A stretch of 57,969 bases of DNA. Origin: Nitrospira sp. (GTDB taxonomy: Bacteria; Nitrospirota; Nitrospiria; Nitrospirales; Nitrospiraceae). The position numbers and the translations under genes were made by a program. Under the pieces are notes generated by a model that was given only the letters and a program-made list of their open reading frames with translations, was not told where the DNA came from and did not search any database. Of this stretch, positions 1-9,296 are shown piece by piece (the stretch's first letter is position 1; each line of letters begins with the position of its first letter). The stretch covers positions 1 to 57,969 of the forward strand of contig JALHPO010000013.1 of assembly GCA_022842445.1 (NCBI GenBank). The letters are read 5' to 3'.

Positions 1-168
1 GATGATGTCGTCTTCCGGGACAGTCATGAATTTGCGATTCGCCCCTTTGGTTACCGAGATCAAAAACATGCTGTTGGATGGAGTCACGGGAATAACCACC
101 TGCACCGCGCCATCGATGGTCTTCACAACATCTAGAAACTTCTGTTTGCCTGCTTCGATCTCGTCCAC
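1..168 (-). CDS. hypothetical protein, 3'-truncated by the window edge
   Basis: A reading frame runs from a GTG at 168 off the left edge, giving 56 residues with no stop. GTG is preferred because a GGGGGAGGG Shine-Dalgarno lies just upstream; an in-frame ATG at 183 lacks one. The protein begins MDEIEAGKQKFLDVV and continues into a beta-rich stretch. I do not recognise the family. It is co-oriented with the PilZ gene upstream (181 bp gap) and may be the distal gene of the purine run. Confidence 0.55.
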   Translation of the reverse strand, partial: MDEIEAGKQKFLDVVKTIDGAVQVVIPVTPSNSMFLISVTKGANRKFMTVPEDDII

Positions 169-348
169 AGATCCCTCCCCCATACCAGGCTGACGGCCGA
201 CGCTGAGAGAAATTCGATCCTCACACCGGAATATTCGCCGCTTCTCTCGGCACGGCACCAATCGTTCTCATACGGAAGACATCCTATCATGGTGTTTTTT
301 AGCGGGGCAACTGAGCGGGCGGGCTTGAACGGACCGACGCGCGATCCA

Positions 349-651
349 TCATCGCTGATTCAGCATGTCTTCCAGCTGTTGTTTGGCATCGCCCTGAAAT
401 CGAACGAACTCGATGCCGTACCGATCGTCCCGCTTCCACCGAACGATGGCGAGCGTGATAACGATCGGTGGCCGGGCACCGGACGATTGCACCTGCAGAT
501 GAAGATGGGTGCCGATCGAAACCGGCGCCTCACTCATAATCTCACCGCCTGAGATCGTGAGATTTCTGAAGACCCCCTCGCCGGAGGTATGGGCGCCGGA
601 GAAGAGAACTGGATAATCGACAGCCACTCGTGGCCTAGACCGTGGCTGCAT
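349..651 (-). CDS. PilZ domain protein
   Basis: A 100-residue protein consisting almost entirely of one PilZ domain, a family that usually binds cyclic di-GMP. Visible signatures are the arginine-rich start RSRPR (RxxxR) and a following NLTISGGE segment in the position of the DxSxxG motif; the latter is degenerate (N for D), so ligand binding is not certain. Later strands read WKRDDRYGIEFVRF, typical of PilZ barrels. An in-frame TTG at 675 would add eight residues but is a poor start. The gene lies 54 bp downstream of purF on the same strand. There is no signal peptide, so it should act in the cytoplasm. Its target is unknown. Confidence 0.8.
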   Translation of the reverse strand: MQPRSRPRVAVDYPVLFSGAHTSGEGVFRNLTISGGEIMSEAPVSIGTHLHLQVQSSGARPPIVITLAIVRWKRDDRYGIEFVRFQGDAKQQLEDMLNQR

Positions 652-705
652 ATCCGCCGAATTCCCTTTCTGCAAACAGCTCGACGCTGCCAGTTCCGGC
701 CTCGC

Positions 706-2181
706 TCAGGACGCCGGTTCGAATAAGCCCAACTGCAGTTCCTCTGCGCGGGTGAATGGAATGGGGTAGCGCTCTGTAAAGCACGCGCTGCAATACTGAT
801 GCGGCGTTCCCGGCGCGGCCTTGAGCATGCCATCGAGACTGAGATAGGCCAAACTGTCCGCCGTGATGTACTTGCGGATCTCTTCCGTCGAATGGTCGGA
901 TGCAATCAGTTCCTTCTTTGTCGGAGTATCGATCCCGTAGAAGCAGGGCGACACGATCGGCGGCGAACTGATCCGCATATGGACCTCCTTCGCCCCGGCC
1001 TGGCGGATCATCTTGACAATCTTCCGGCTGGTCGTCCCGCGGACAAGCGAATCGTCCACCACCACAACCCGCTTTCCGCTCAAAACTTCCGACACCGCAT
1101 TCAGCTTCACCTTAACGCCAAAGTGGCGGATCGACTGCTCCGGCTCGATGAACGTCCGCCCGACATAATGATTGCGGATCAGCCCGGTCTCGAACTGAAT
1201 CCCACCCCCCTCCGCATAGCCCAGCGCAGCGGGCACGCCGGAATCCGGGACGGGAATGACGATGTCTGCGGGCACCCAGGATTCCGCCGCCAGTTGCCGG
1301 CCCAACGCCTTGCGCGTAGCATAGACGGCATTGGCCCCGAAGATTCGGCTGTCTGGCCTGGCGAAATATACATACTCGAAGACACACATGGCCGGATCCA
1401 CCTTGGGAAAAGGCCGATGACTGTCCAGGCCCTGATCGCTGATCACAACCAATTCACCCGGTTCAATTTCCCGAACATATTCCGCATCGAGCAAATCAAA
1501 CGCGCACGTTTCGGACGCCACAATCCAGCTGCTCCGCACACGCCCCAGACACAGCGGCCGCAATCCGTACGGATCACGCGCGGCAATCAAACCGTTGTCT
1601 GTCAGCAACACAACGGAAAAGGCGCCGCGCACCCGATTGAGCGCATCAATCACACGGGCGAGAAATGAACTCGCTTTGGAGTGCGCGATGAGGTGGATAA
1701 TGACTTCGCTGTCCGAGGTAGACTGGAAAATCGCCCCGTAGGCTTCCAGTTCGTTGCGGAGCATCTGGGCATTGATCAGATTGCCATTGTGGGCCAGTGC
1801 CAAGTTGCCGAGGGCAAAATTCACAATCAGCGGCTGGACATTCTTCAGATCGTTGCCGCCGGCCGTGGAATAGCGATTATGGCCGATGGCCATATGGCCG
1901 GGCAGCTTCGCAAGCGACGACCGATCATAGATATCGGCTACAAGTCCCATGCCCTTTTGCACAAAAAACTGGTTTGCGTCTCCTGACACGATACCGGAGG
2001 CTTCTTGCCCTCGATGCTGGAGCGCATAGAGTCCGAGATAGGTGAGGTTGGCTGCCTCTTCGTGGCCGAAAATGCCGAACACCGCGCATTCGTCGTGAAA
2101 TTTGTCCGGGCTCACAGGTGAAAGGTGAGGGGTGAAAGGTGAAACGATGGGCAGATCCCTTTTGAGTCGGCGCTTATCCAT
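706..2181 (-). CDS. purF: amidophosphoribosyltransferase
   Basis: Catalyses the first step of purine synthesis, making 5-phosphoribosylamine from PRPP and glutamine. The N-terminal class II glutaminase domain has its nucleophile Cys in [10 protein letters not shown] (residue 32 from the ATG). The phosphoribosyltransferase domain carries the PRPP loop [14 protein letters not shown]. Four cysteines match the [4Fe-4S] ligands of the Bacillus-type enzyme: [18 protein letters not shown] and YCSACF. The N-terminus is unusual: residues 11-23 are encoded by a 7-nt tandem repeat (2117-2144). A GTG at 2115 would give a nine-residue propeptide, closer to the family norm, so the true start may be there. 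The gene follows purL by 32 bp and overlaps no other gene. Confidence 0.97.
   Translation of the reverse strand: MDKRRLKRDLPIVSPFTPHLSPVSPDKFHDECAVFGIFGHEEAANLTYLGLYALQHRGQEASGIVSGDANQFFVQKGMGLVADIYDRSSLAKLPGHMAIGHNRYSTAGGNDLKNVQPLIVNFALGNLALAHNGNLINAQMLRNELEAYGAIFQSTSDSEVIIHLIAHSKASSFLARVIDALNRVRGAFSVVLLTDNGLIAARDPYGLRPLCLGRVRSSWIVASETCAFDLLDAEYVREIEPGELVVISDQGLDSHRPFPKVDPAMCVFEYVYFARPDSRIFGANAVYATRKALGRQLAAESWVPADIVIPVPDSGVPAALGYAEGGGIQFETGLIRNHYVGRTFIEPEQSIRHFGVKVKLNAVSEVLSGKRVVVVDDSLVRGTTSRKIVKMIRQAGAKEVHMRISSPPIVSPCFYGIDTPTKKELIASDHSTEEIRKYITADSLAYLSLDGMLKAAPGTPHQYCSACFTERYPIPFTRAEELQLGLFEPAS
2117..2144. repeat. heptad tandem repeat, 4 units (family GGTGAAA)
   Basis: Four head-to-tail heptamers: GGTGAAA, GGTGAGG, GGTGAAA, GGTGAAA. 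The block lies inside the annotated purF reading frame at its extreme 5' end, so it either encodes part of the propeptide or is really 5' untranslated sequence. Confidence 0.85.
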
Positions 2182-2185
2182 GCTT

Positions 2186-2227
2186 CAACATTTCACGTTT
2201 CACGTCTAACTATTCACGCCTGATTCA
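2186..2227. repeat. heptad tandem repeat, ~6 units (family TCACGTT)
   Basis: Degenerate 7-nt units CAACATT, TCACGTT, TCACGTC, TAACTAT, TCACGCC, TGATTCA fill the purL-purF gap. They run into the last codons and the stop of purL, so the PurL C-terminus (NQA) is encoded by repeat units. Confidence 0.75.
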
Positions 2228-4451
2228 GTGTCCGTTCGATCGATAACGCCCATCGGTCATGAAGCGTGGGAACTGGCACGTCCACCACTGTCGCCTCGCC
2301 CAGACTGATCGTCAGTCGTGCGCCCGTCACCGACCCAATGACTTCTGCCGGCACACCCAGACTTTTGGCCTGATCAAGAATTGCCTGCCGATGGGACGGT
2401 TTGGCCGAAAGCACCACCCTGGATTGGCTTTCGCCGAAAAGCACGGCGTCTTTTCGAATCCGGCCCGGGGCTAATCTTACCACGGCACCCAGCTTCCGAT
2501 CCTGTCCTGAGAAGCAGCTCTCCGCCAATGTCACGGCCAGTCCGCCGTCCGAGCAATCGTGCGCGGATTGGACCAATCCACGTCGCACCAGCGCCAGCAC
2601 GCACTCATGCAGTGCCTTTTCAGCATCCATATTCAACAACGGCGGCGACCCCTGTTCCCGGGCGTGAATGATCTTCAAGTATTCCGATCCGCCCAAATCT
2701 TCACGTGTCGCCCCCAGCAGAATGATCTCGTCACCATCCTGCTTGAACCATTGCGTCATGGTCTGATCGGCTTGTTCAATCAATCCCACCATGCCCAGCA
2801 TAGGAGTCGGATAGATCGACAGCCCGTTGGTCTCATTGTAAAAGCTGACGTTTCCGCTGACGACCGGAACAGCGAGACGCTCGCATGCGTCTTTGATGCC
2901 TTCGACCGCAAGCACGAACTGCCACATGATCTCAGGCCGTTCAGGATTGCCGAAATTCAAACAATCGGTCAGCCCGATCGGTTCGGCGCCCGAGCATGCC
3001 AGATTGCGCGCGGCTTCAGCCACAGCGATCCGCGCGCCTTCGTAGGGATGTAACATGCAATACCGGCTGTTGCAATCGACCGTCATCGCCACGGCTTTAT
3101 TCGTGCCCTTGATCCGCACCACCGCCGCATCCGATCCTGGGCGGACCATCGTGTTGGTCCGCACCATATGATCGTACTGTTGATACACCCATCGCTTGCT
3201 GGCGATTGTCGGCGACTCCAAAAGCGACAGAAGGGCCGCATTCGCATCTTTCACATCCGGGAGAAGGTCATAGTTCAGATTCGTCAGCATGTCCTGATAC
3301 TCAGGCGGCTGGTAGGGCCGTTCGTAGCGCGGCCCGTCATCGGCGAGCGACTTGGCGGGAATCTCCGCCACGACCTTCCCCTGATCCTTCACACGCAAGA
3401 TCCCGTCACCCGTGACAGTTCCAACGACTGCGACATCCAGATCCCATTTCCGGCAGATTGCGATACACGCGTCTTCTTTGCCGGCCTTTGCCACCATCAA
3501 CATCCGCTCTTGCGACTCCGACAGCATCAACTCATAGGGCGTCATACCGGGTTCACGACGCGGAACATGGGTCAAATCCAGCTCCATCCCATTCCCTGCG
3601 CGCGAAGCCATTTCGCAGGATGAGCTCGTCAAGCCGGCTGCGCCCATATCCTGAATCCCGACGAGCAAATCGCCGGCCATCAACTCGAGACAGGCTTCTA
3701 GCAGCAGCTTCTCCTGAAATGGATCGCCCACCTGCACCGTGGGTCGCTTTTGCTCGGACTCATCGTCGAAGGAATCGGATGCCATCGTCGCGCCGTGAAT
3801 CCCATCACGACCCGTCTTCGAGCCGAAATAGATCACCGGGTTGCCGACTCCCGCTGCAGTCCCCAGAAAAATCTTGTCCTTCCTGGCAATCCCCAGGCAA
3901 AACACATTCACCAGCGGATTGAGCGAGTAAATGTCATTGAAGACAATCTCACCACCCACCGTCGGAACGCCCATACAATTGCCATAACCGGCGATGCCGG
4001 CGACGACACCTTTCATGAGATGGCGATTCTTCGGCGTATCCAACCCGCCGAAGCGAAGCGAATCGAGCAACGCAATCGGCCGCGCCCCCATGGTAAAGAC
4101 GTCTCGCAGAATCCCACCAACCCCGGTCGCCGCCCCCTGATAGGGTTCGATGAACGACGGATGGTTGTGAGATTCCATCTTGAAGACCACGCACAATCCA
4201 TCCCCGATATCCACCACGCCCGCGTTTTCGCCTGGCCCCTGCACCACACGAGGCCCGGTGGTCGGCAGCTTCTTCAAATGAACGCGCGAACTCTTATAGG
4301 AACAATGTTCCGACCACATGACGGAAAACATGCCGAGTTCCGTCAGGTTCGGCGCACGCCCCAAGATCTCGACGATCTTCTTGTGCTCATCGTCCGTCAG
4401 ATTATGCTGCGCGATGAGGTCTTTTGTGATCATGACTGCCGGTTTATTCAT
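2214..4451 (-). CDS. purL: phosphoribosylformylglycinamidine synthase subunit PurL
   Basis: The ATP-dependent synthetase subunit that converts FGAR to FGAM. At 745 residues it is the small form that needs separate PurS and PurQ, both encoded upstream in this run. Visible family motifs are [11 protein letters not shown] (residues 45-55), GPGENAG (72-78) and ESHNHPS (93-99), then [12 protein letters not shown]. The C-terminal half repeats the AIRS-like fold ([28 protein letters not shown]). It starts at ATG 4451. A gene for a small exported protein separates it from purQ. Confidence 0.98.
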   Translation of the reverse strand: MNKPAVMITKDLIAQHNLTDDEHKKIVEILGRAPNLTELGMFSVMWSEHCSYKSSRVHLKKLPTTGPRVVQGPGENAGVVDIGDGLCVVFKMESHNHPSFIEPYQGAATGVGGILRDVFTMGARPIALLDSLRFGGLDTPKNRHLMKGVVAGIAGYGNCMGVPTVGGEIVFNDIYSLNPLVNVFCLGIARKDKIFLGTAAGVGNPVIYFGSKTGRDGIHGATMASDSFDDESEQKRPTVQVGDPFQEKLLLEACLELMAGDLLVGIQDMGAAGLTSSSCEMASRAGNGMELDLTHVPRREPGMTPYELMLSESQERMLMVAKAGKEDACIAICRKWDLDVAVVGTVTGDGILRVKDQGKVVAEIPAKSLADDGPRYERPYQPPEYQDMLTNLNYDLLPDVKDANAALLSLLESPTIASKRWVYQQYDHMVRTNTMVRPGSDAAVVRIKGTNKAVAMTVDCNSRYCMLHPYEGARIAVAEAARNLACSGAEPIGLTDCLNFGNPERPEIMWQFVLAVEGIKDACERLAVPVVSGNVSFYNETNGLSIYPTPMLGMVGLIEQADQTMTQWFKQDGDEIILLGATREDLGGSEYLKIIHAREQGSPPLLNMDAEKALHECVLALVRRGLVQSAHDCSDGGLAVTLAESCFSGQDRKLGAVVRLAPGRIRKDAVLFGESQSRVVLSAKPSHRQAILDQAKSLGVPAEVIGSVTGARLTISLGEATVVDVPVPTLHDRWALSIERTLNQA

Positions 4452-4515
4452 CTCTTGATTAGGCTTCGGGACCCGGAGTTCTCAGTTGACGATGCTACTA
4501 CGCCCGCTTTTGGCC

Positions 4516-4860
4516 TTACTCCACTTCGATCGTGACCCTGGCTTCGGCAGCCGTCGCTTCGTGATCGTGAGTGGCAGCCACGACCTTGATCTCATGCGTT
4601 CCGCGAACGAGCCCCTTGAGGGTTCCTGAAAATCCCCGCTGGTACTCGCCGTCCACGTAACAATGGACATGCGTTGCGTGAACGCCCTTGGCCAATTCAT
4701 AGCGCACTTCGACAGAATCCCCTTTAATGACGGCACCCGGCGCTGGACTCAGTATCTTGATCTGTGCTTGAGCTTCAGCTGCTTCCGCAGCCCACGCACT
4801 CCGATCAAACCCCAACCCCGACAAACCAATCATCAGAACCACTGCGCAGATACCTATCAT
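4516..4860 (-). CDS. small exported Ig-like protein, paralogue of the one at 19505
   Basis: A 114-residue protein with an N-terminal signal peptide (hydrophobic core ICAVVLMIGLSGLG, probable cleavage after AWA). The mature part is a single beta domain. ATG 4860 is chosen because GAGAGGTG lies just upstream; a longer frame from 4905 would bury the signal peptide. The mature domain closely matches the product at 19505-19870: THVHCYVDGEYQRGFSGT here against THVHAYVDGEYQKGFSGT there, and both end TIEVE or TVEVE. It resembles DUF4399-type domains (histidine-rich, Ig-like), but this is from memory of the pattern. Conserved histidines (HxH, GTHE, HDHE) could bind metal, which is speculative. It is an unexpected exported protein between purQ and purL. 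Confidence 0.75.
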   Translation of the reverse strand: MIGICAVVLMIGLSGLGFDRSAWAAEAAEAQAQIKILSPAPGAVIKGDSVEVRYELAKGVHATHVHCYVDGEYQRGFSGTLKGLVRGTHEIKVVAATHDHEATAAEARVTIEVE

Positions 4861-4964
4861 TGAGCACCTCTCACCCGATCGGCTCACCTGATACCTACAG
4901 TCCAAACCTACCGGTCATTGAGAAGTCTTTACTGCTCACTTAAAGCAGGACACCGGACCCACCA

Positions 4965-5681
4965 TCAAACCACAGTCTCGACCCGCTTCACTTTCTTCAA
5001 CCCCTCCACCATCGAGGCCAGAATCAGACGCCCATCCTCGTTGCCAAGCACCGACTCAGCGCAGCGCTCCGGATGCGGCATCATGCCAAGCACGTTGCCG
5101 GCGGCATTACGAATGCCGGCGATATTATCGAGCGAGCCGTTTGGATTCGCCTCCGGCGTCACCCTCCCATCCTGATCGCAATATCGAAAAATCACCTGGG
5201 CGTTCGCCTGCAATCCCGCCAACGTGACCGGGTCTGTGTAGTAGCTCCCATCCGCATGGGCGATTGGAATCTTGAGAACTTGGCCTGGCTTGCACCCACT
5301 GGTAAATGGCGTGGCCGCATTCTCAACCCGCACAAAGATATCCTTGCAGATGAAATGCAGCGACTTGTTTCGCAACATCGCGCCGGGGAGCAAGCCGGCT
5401 TCGAGCAAAATCTGAAAACCGTTGCAAATGCCGAGAACCATCCCGCCCTCGGCGGCAAACTGTTTCACCGCCTTCATCACAGGAGAAAACCGGGCAATGG
5501 CGCCGGTGCGGAGGTAATCTCCATAGGAAAAACCCCCGGGAAGAATCACCCCGTCCAACCCTGCCAAAGACGTTTCCTTGTGCCAAACCATCGTCACATC
5601 CTGCCCCAGCACATCATGGAAGACATGCCGGCAGTCGTGATCGCAATTGGAACCGGGAAACACGACGACGCCGATATTCAT
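4965..5681 (-). CDS. purQ: phosphoribosylformylglycinamidine synthase glutaminase subunit PurQ
   Basis: Class I glutamine amidotransferase that supplies ammonia to PurL. The catalytic triad is visible: Cys86 in LGICNGFQ, and His203 and Glu205 in MMPHPERC. The sequence [16 protein letters not shown] (residues 49-64) is typical of PurQ. Its length of 238 residues is normal. It lies downstream of purS; the 74-bp gap holds two heptad repeat blocks that can pair with each other. Confidence 0.98.
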   Translation of the reverse strand: MNIGVVVFPGSNCDHDCRHVFHDVLGQDVTMVWHKETSLAGLDGVILPGGFSYGDYLRTGAIARFSPVMKAVKQFAAEGGMVLGICNGFQILLEAGLLPGAMLRNKSLHFICKDIFVRVENAATPFTSGCKPGQVLKIPIAHADGSYYTDPVTLAGLQANAQVIFRYCDQDGRVTPEANPNGSLDNIAGIRNAAGNVLGMMPHPERCAESVLGNEDGRLILASMVEGLKKVKRVETVV

Positions 5682-5692
5682 AATTGTCCCCA

Positions 5693-5755
5693 GTGCTGAG
5701 TGCTGAGACTAAATGCGTTTTCCCTGCTCCAACTCTCAGCACTCATCACTCATCA
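5693..5755. repeat. paired heptad repeat blocks forming an inverted repeat between purS and purQ
   Basis: Two direct units GTGCTGA (5693-5706) are followed after about 28 bp by CTCAGCA, CTCATCA, CTCATCA (5735-5755). The second block is the reverse complement family of the first: AGTGCTGAG pairs with CTCAGCACT. A hairpin is therefore possible in the purS-purQ mRNA. The block abuts the purS stop codon. Confidence 0.75.
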
Positions 5756-5995
5756 CTATCCAAGCTCGTACCGATACTCTTCAATGATCGTATTTGCCAG
5801 CAGTTTCTCACACATTTGCTTGACCTCGGCTTCAGCCTTGGCCTTATCCTGCACATTCACGTCCACTTCCATGTACTTCCCAACGCGCACGTTCGCCGCA
5901 CTCTTGAACCCCAACGAGTCCAGCGCATGCTCAATCGCCTTACCTTGCGGGTCCAAGATACCTTGCTTTAACGTCACATGAATTTTCGCTTTCAC
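5756..5995 (-). CDS. purS: phosphoribosylformylglycinamidine synthase subunit PurS
   Basis: A 79-residue protein that bridges PurL and PurQ in the three-part FGAM synthase. The family pattern is clear: KIHVTLKQGILDPQGKAIEHAL at the start, LGFKSAANVRVGKY in the middle and CEKLLANTIIEEYRYEL at the end. It starts at GTG 5995 with GAGGAG seven bases upstream, and this GTG overlaps the TGA of the upstream membrane-protein gene, implying translational coupling. Confidence 0.97.
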   Translation of the reverse strand: MKAKIHVTLKQGILDPQGKAIEHALDSLGFKSAANVRVGKYMEVDVNVQDKAKAEAEVKQMCEKLLANTIIEEYRYELG

Positions 5996-6207
5996 TTGTG
6001 ACTCCTCTGCTCCGACGCTTTAGTCTGACGATCCACATAGCTCTTGATCCAGAATATGACGGCAATGGTCAGGCCTCCGGCACACATCAGCGCAATGAAC
6101 GCCCAGCGCCACGGCGATTCGTTCAGCCGATAGGCCATCACGCCGATGATGGCCGCCCAGACCACCACCGATGCGATCAAACCATAATTCAAATATGCCC
6201 GCAGCAT
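5992..6207 (-). CDS. small two-helix membrane protein coupled to purS
   Basis: A 71-residue protein with two predicted transmembrane segments, roughly residues 9-26 (LIASVVVWAAIIGVMAY) and 35-54 (AFIALMCAGGLTIAVIFWIK), joined by a short loop, with a charged tail. The last bases overlap the purS start as GTGA. I do not recognise a family. Position and coupling suggest co-expression with purine genes, but no function can be assigned. Confidence 0.65.
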   Translation of the reverse strand: MLRAYLNYGLIASVVVWAAIIGVMAYRLNESPWRWAFIALMCAGGLTIAVIFWIKSYVDRQTKASEQRSHK

Positions 6208-6364
6208 CGTTCCTTTTCTTCCCTCTTACTATCTCTAAGGGGATGGCGGGGTTGTCCTCAACTGCGCGCGTGCAACGAGCATCTCCCGCTTTGATCCAAT
6301 CTAATCAATCCCGCATGCGCGTTGCGCGAGCAAAGAGGACGACCCAGCCGTCCCCTTTTCCCCC

Positions 6365-7072
6365 TTACCCGCACACCCGCTTTAATACCTCCTGATACGC
6401 CTCTTCGATCTTGCCCATGTCCTTCCTGAACCGGTCCTTGTCCATCGACTCGCCGGTCTCCATGTCCCAAAACCGGCAGGTATCGGGAGAAATCTCATCG
6501 GCCAGAATCAGTTTGTTATGGAACAGGCCGAACTCAAGCTTGAAATCCACCAGCTGCATCTTCCGCTCGTCAAAGAACGGCTTCAGCACGGCATTGACCT
6601 TGTGGGCCAGTTCGCGCAGTTCGCGCAACACCCCCGGTGTCGCCACGTTCATCAAGCGCAGATGGTCGTCATTGACCAGCGGATCCCCAAGCGCATCGTT
6701 CTTATAATAGAACTCGACGATCGCCGGCTCGATCGCGTCACCGACGCGCAAGCCCAATCGCTTCGCCAGGCTGCCGGCGACGAGATTTCGCACCACGACT
6801 TCGACCGGCACGATCGCAACTTTCTTGGTCAGCATCTCCCGGTCGCTCAGCCGTTTGAGGAAATGCGTCGGGATGCCTTTCTCCTCAATCAGCGTGAACA
6901 GCCGCTCCGACACCCTGTTGTTGACTACCCCCTTGTCGACGATGGTGCCGCGCTTCTCGGCATTGAATGCCGTTGCATCATCCTTGAAATAGTGAACGAC
7001 CTGATCCGGCCGTGCAGCCGCAAATATCTTCTTGGCTTTTCCCTCGTACAGCATCGATCCCATCGCGTCCAT
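6365..7072 (-). CDS. purC: phosphoribosylaminoimidazole-succinocarboxamide synthase
   Basis: SAICAR synthetase, joining CAIR and aspartate in purine synthesis. At 235 residues it has normal length, beginning LYEGKAKKIF, with the family motifs FKDDATAFN, EVVVRN and VDFKLEFG and the substrate-binding DEISPDTCRFWD. GAGG stands six bases before the ATG. It lies 22 bp after the chlorite dismutase gene. A 157-bp gap to the next gene downstream holds no gene I can support. Confidence 0.98.
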   Translation of the reverse strand: MDAMGSMLYEGKAKKIFAAARPDQVVHYFKDDATAFNAEKRGTIVDKGVVNNRVSERLFTLIEEKGIPTHFLKRLSDREMLTKKVAIVPVEVVVRNLVAGSLAKRLGLRVGDAIEPAIVEFYYKNDALGDPLVNDDHLRLMNVATPGVLRELRELAHKVNAVLKPFFDERKMQLVDFKLEFGLFHNKLILADEISPDTCRFWDMETGESMDKDRFRKDMGKIEEAYQEVLKRVCG

Positions 7073-7094
7073 AAATCGCCTCAGGCTGGCTATA

Positions 7095-7895
7095 CTATTG
7101 CGCGAGCACTTCGATCATCTCGTCCAACGACTTGACGACGCCGATCAGCGTGGGATGGCCGAGCCGGCGTGTGTACTGGAACTCTTTGACCTTCTCCAGC
7201 GACAGAATCAGACTGTGGAAATCTTCCAACTTGGAGGTCTCAAAATAGGTGATAAAATCCAGATCGTCTAATCCGCTGGAGTGGTAGAGTTTCCGCTTCA
7301 CGGTCTTGAGATAGGGCATTGTCGCCTCCGTATGTTCCTGCATCATTGCGGCGCGCTTGTCCTGATCCAACGCCCACCACTCCGCACTCTTTCTGACCGG
7401 AATCACAATGGCATACGGCTTGGAGCCCGGCTCACTGGCTACTTTCAAGTCCGTCTTCAGCTGATCCGGGAACCCCGGTACGTAATTGGCCTTCTTGGTG
7501 AGGCCATGCATCAGTCCGGCCCCTTTGAGATGCTTGCCGAAGGCGCTGCTCTGAAGATCCAGGAGAAATTGTTGGGTATCCCGCAGCTCGGACGCATGCA
7601 CCCGGAACATCAGATCCCCATAGTCGGACAAGCCGCGCAGAAGATAGAGATCGACGGCGATCTTTTCCCGATGTTGTTCGACCACCCCCTTCAACAGAGC
7701 CAACTGACCGATCCGGGTCGCCTGATCCTGCTTCACCCATGTTTCGCCGAGACTGAACGTCGCGAAGGTGCCGAACACACCAGGCTCGCTGAGCAGCTTG
7801 TCCCGATCCGCCCCTCCAAAAGAGAGCGGCGCCCAAAGACAGATGCTCATCACAAGAGCCGAGGCAATGATACCGGCTCGCCGTATCCCGATCAT
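7095..7895 (-). CDS. cld: chlorite dismutase, exported
   Basis: Heme enzyme that converts chlorite to chloride and dioxygen. The 266-residue product has an N-terminal signal peptide (IIASALVMSICLWAPLSFGG), so it should act in the periplasm. It strongly resembles the Nitrospira defluvii enzyme: YLLRGLSD, LMFRVH, DTQQFL, PYAIVIP, EWWALDQ and KRKLYHS. The proximal heme histidine is His188 in MQEHTEA and the distal arginine is Arg201 in TVKRK, 13 residues apart as in characterised enzymes. ATG 7895 has AAGGAGAG upstream and overlaps the purB stop as ATGA, so translation is coupled to purB. A frame extending further upstream lies inside purB and is ignored. Confidence 0.95.
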   Translation of the reverse strand: MIGIRRAGIIASALVMSICLWAPLSFGGADRDKLLSEPGVFGTFATFSLGETWVKQDQATRIGQLALLKGVVEQHREKIAVDLYLLRGLSDYGDLMFRVHASELRDTQQFLLDLQSSAFGKHLKGAGLMHGLTKKANYVPGFPDQLKTDLKVASEPGSKPYAIVIPVRKSAEWWALDQDKRAAMMQEHTEATMPYLKTVKRKLYHSSGLDDLDFITYFETSKLEDFHSLILSLEKVKEFQYTRRLGHPTLIGVVKSLDEMIEVLAQ

Positions 7896-9229
7896 GTGCG
7901 TCTCTCCTTCTGTTGGTTGGCGGTTCGCTGTCCTCCACCCCGAAACACCCGCTGAAACACTCGGTCGAGGTGCCGCAGATAATACTTTGGATTGAAACAC
8001 CCGGCAATCTCGCGTTGTGTGAGATGCTGCGAGATAAAGGGGTCTTTGCACACCAGTTCCTGTAACCCGCCTGATCCCGTCCATGACGCCATAGCATTTC
8101 GCTGGACCGCCTCGTATGACTCCTTCCGCTGCGCGCCTTTGTCGATCAGCGACAACAACAGCCGCTGCGAATAGACGAGCCCGCCCGTCAGTTCTAAGTT
8201 CCGGGCCATGCGATCCGGATAGACCACCAGATTTTTAATAAGCTCCGTCACCTTCGCCAGCATGTAATCGATCAGGATGGTGCTGTCCGGCATGATGACG
8301 CGCTCGACCGAAGAATGGCTGATGTCCCGTTCGTGCCAAAGAGCGACATTTTCCATGGCGGCCAGACTGTTGGCCCGCACCAGCCGCGCCAGGCCGCAGA
8401 GATTTTCCGAGACAATCGGATTGCGCTTATGCGGCATGGCCGACGAGCCCTTTTGGCCTTCGGAAAAGTATTCTTCCGCCTCCAGCACTTCGGTGCGCTG
8501 AAGATGACGGATCTCCGTGGCAATCTTTTCGATCGTGGCAGCCAGCAGCGCCAGCGCGGTTGCGAAGGCGGCATGGCGATCGCGCTGAACCACTTGATTG
8601 GACACAGGGTCCGGCTTCAAGCCCAACTGTGCGCAGACATACTCCTCAATGTCCGGACTTTGATGAGCAAAGGTCCCCATCGCGCCGGAAAGTTTGCCGA
8701 CCGCGATGTCCTCACGAACCGCCTTCAACCGTTTCCAATGGCGGCCCACTTCCTCATGCCAAATGGCCAGTTTGAATCCAAACGAAATCGGTTCACCGTG
8801 GATGCCGTGCGACCGTCCGACCATGGCCTGCTTCTTGTACCGGAACGCCTGCCGCTTCAACACAGCGAGAAACGCCTCGACCCCGTCCAGAATCAGATCC
8901 ATGGCCTCGGTCATTTGAAGGGCGAGCGAGGTGTCCACGATGTCGGACGAGGTCAGCCCCATGTGAAGAAAGCGGTGTTCCGGCCCGACCGTATCCATGA
9001 GTGATTCGAGAAACGCGATGATATCGTGCTTCGTCACTTTTTCGATTTCGGCGATTCGCTCGACATTGATCTTTGCCTTCTTGCGAATTTTGGCCGCCGT
9101 GCCGCGCGGCGCCTGTCCCGCCCGTTCAAACGCCGCACAGGCTTGCAGCTCGACTTCGAGCCAAATCTCATACTTGCGTTTCAGATCCCAGATAGCCTTC
9201 ATCTTGGGACGGGTATAGCGGTCAATCAT
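7892..9229 (-). CDS. purB: adenylosuccinate lyase
   Basis: Cleaves SAICAR and adenylosuccinate with release of fumarate. The 445-residue protein has the superfamily signature GSSAMPHKRNP (residues 261-271), the TSSD motif (93-96) and the GRSHGIHGEP histidine region (139-147). GGAG precedes the ATG. The upstream gap to nusB holds heptad repeats. Its stop overlaps the cld start, linking a purine enzyme with a periplasmic heme enzyme. Confidence 0.98.
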   Translation of the reverse strand: MIDRYTRPKMKAIWDLKRKYEIWLEVELQACAAFERAGQAPRGTAAKIRKKAKINVERIAEIEKVTKHDIIAFLESLMDTVGPEHRFLHMGLTSSDIVDTSLALQMTEAMDLILDGVEAFLAVLKRQAFRYKKQAMVGRSHGIHGEPISFGFKLAIWHEEVGRHWKRLKAVREDIAVGKLSGAMGTFAHQSPDIEEYVCAQLGLKPDPVSNQVVQRDRHAAFATALALLAATIEKIATEIRHLQRTEVLEAEEYFSEGQKGSSAMPHKRNPIVSENLCGLARLVRANSLAAMENVALWHERDISHSSVERVIMPDSTILIDYMLAKVTELIKNLVVYPDRMARNLELTGGLVYSQRLLLSLIDKGAQRKESYEAVQRNAMASWTGSGGLQELVCKDPFISQHLTQREIAGCFNPKYYLRHLDRVFQRVFRGGGQRTANQQKERRT

Positions 9230-9238
9230 CTCTGCTCC

Positions 9239-9266
9239 GTTAGGCGTAAGGGGTTAGGCGTAAGGG
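9239..9266. repeat. heptad tandem repeat, 4 units (GTTAGGC/GTAAGGG)
   Basis: Units alternate GTTAGGC, GTAAGGG, GTTAGGC, GTAAGGG, an exact 14-nt double repeat with an underlying 7-nt period. It occupies the region just upstream of the purB start codon. Confidence 0.85.
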
Positions 9267-9296
9267 GTGGAGAAAACAGCAGCCTATTCATCTGCA

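Noticed and set aside
289..348. T-rich segment after the PilZ gene as a terminator
   Set aside because: A run of T is present, but the neighbouring GC-rich sequence is a direct repeat (AGCGGG), not a stem.
799..1668. 289-codon plus-strand frame opposite purF
   Set aside because: It is antisense to purF, arginine-, histidine- and glutamine-rich, and has no family motifs or ribosome site.
3750..4535. 261-codon plus-strand frame opposite purL
   Set aside because: It is a shadow of purL with no recognisable motif.
7896..8084. N-terminal extension of chlorite dismutase to 8084
   Set aside because: It would lie inside purB, lacks a ribosome site, and would place the signal peptide in the middle of the protein.
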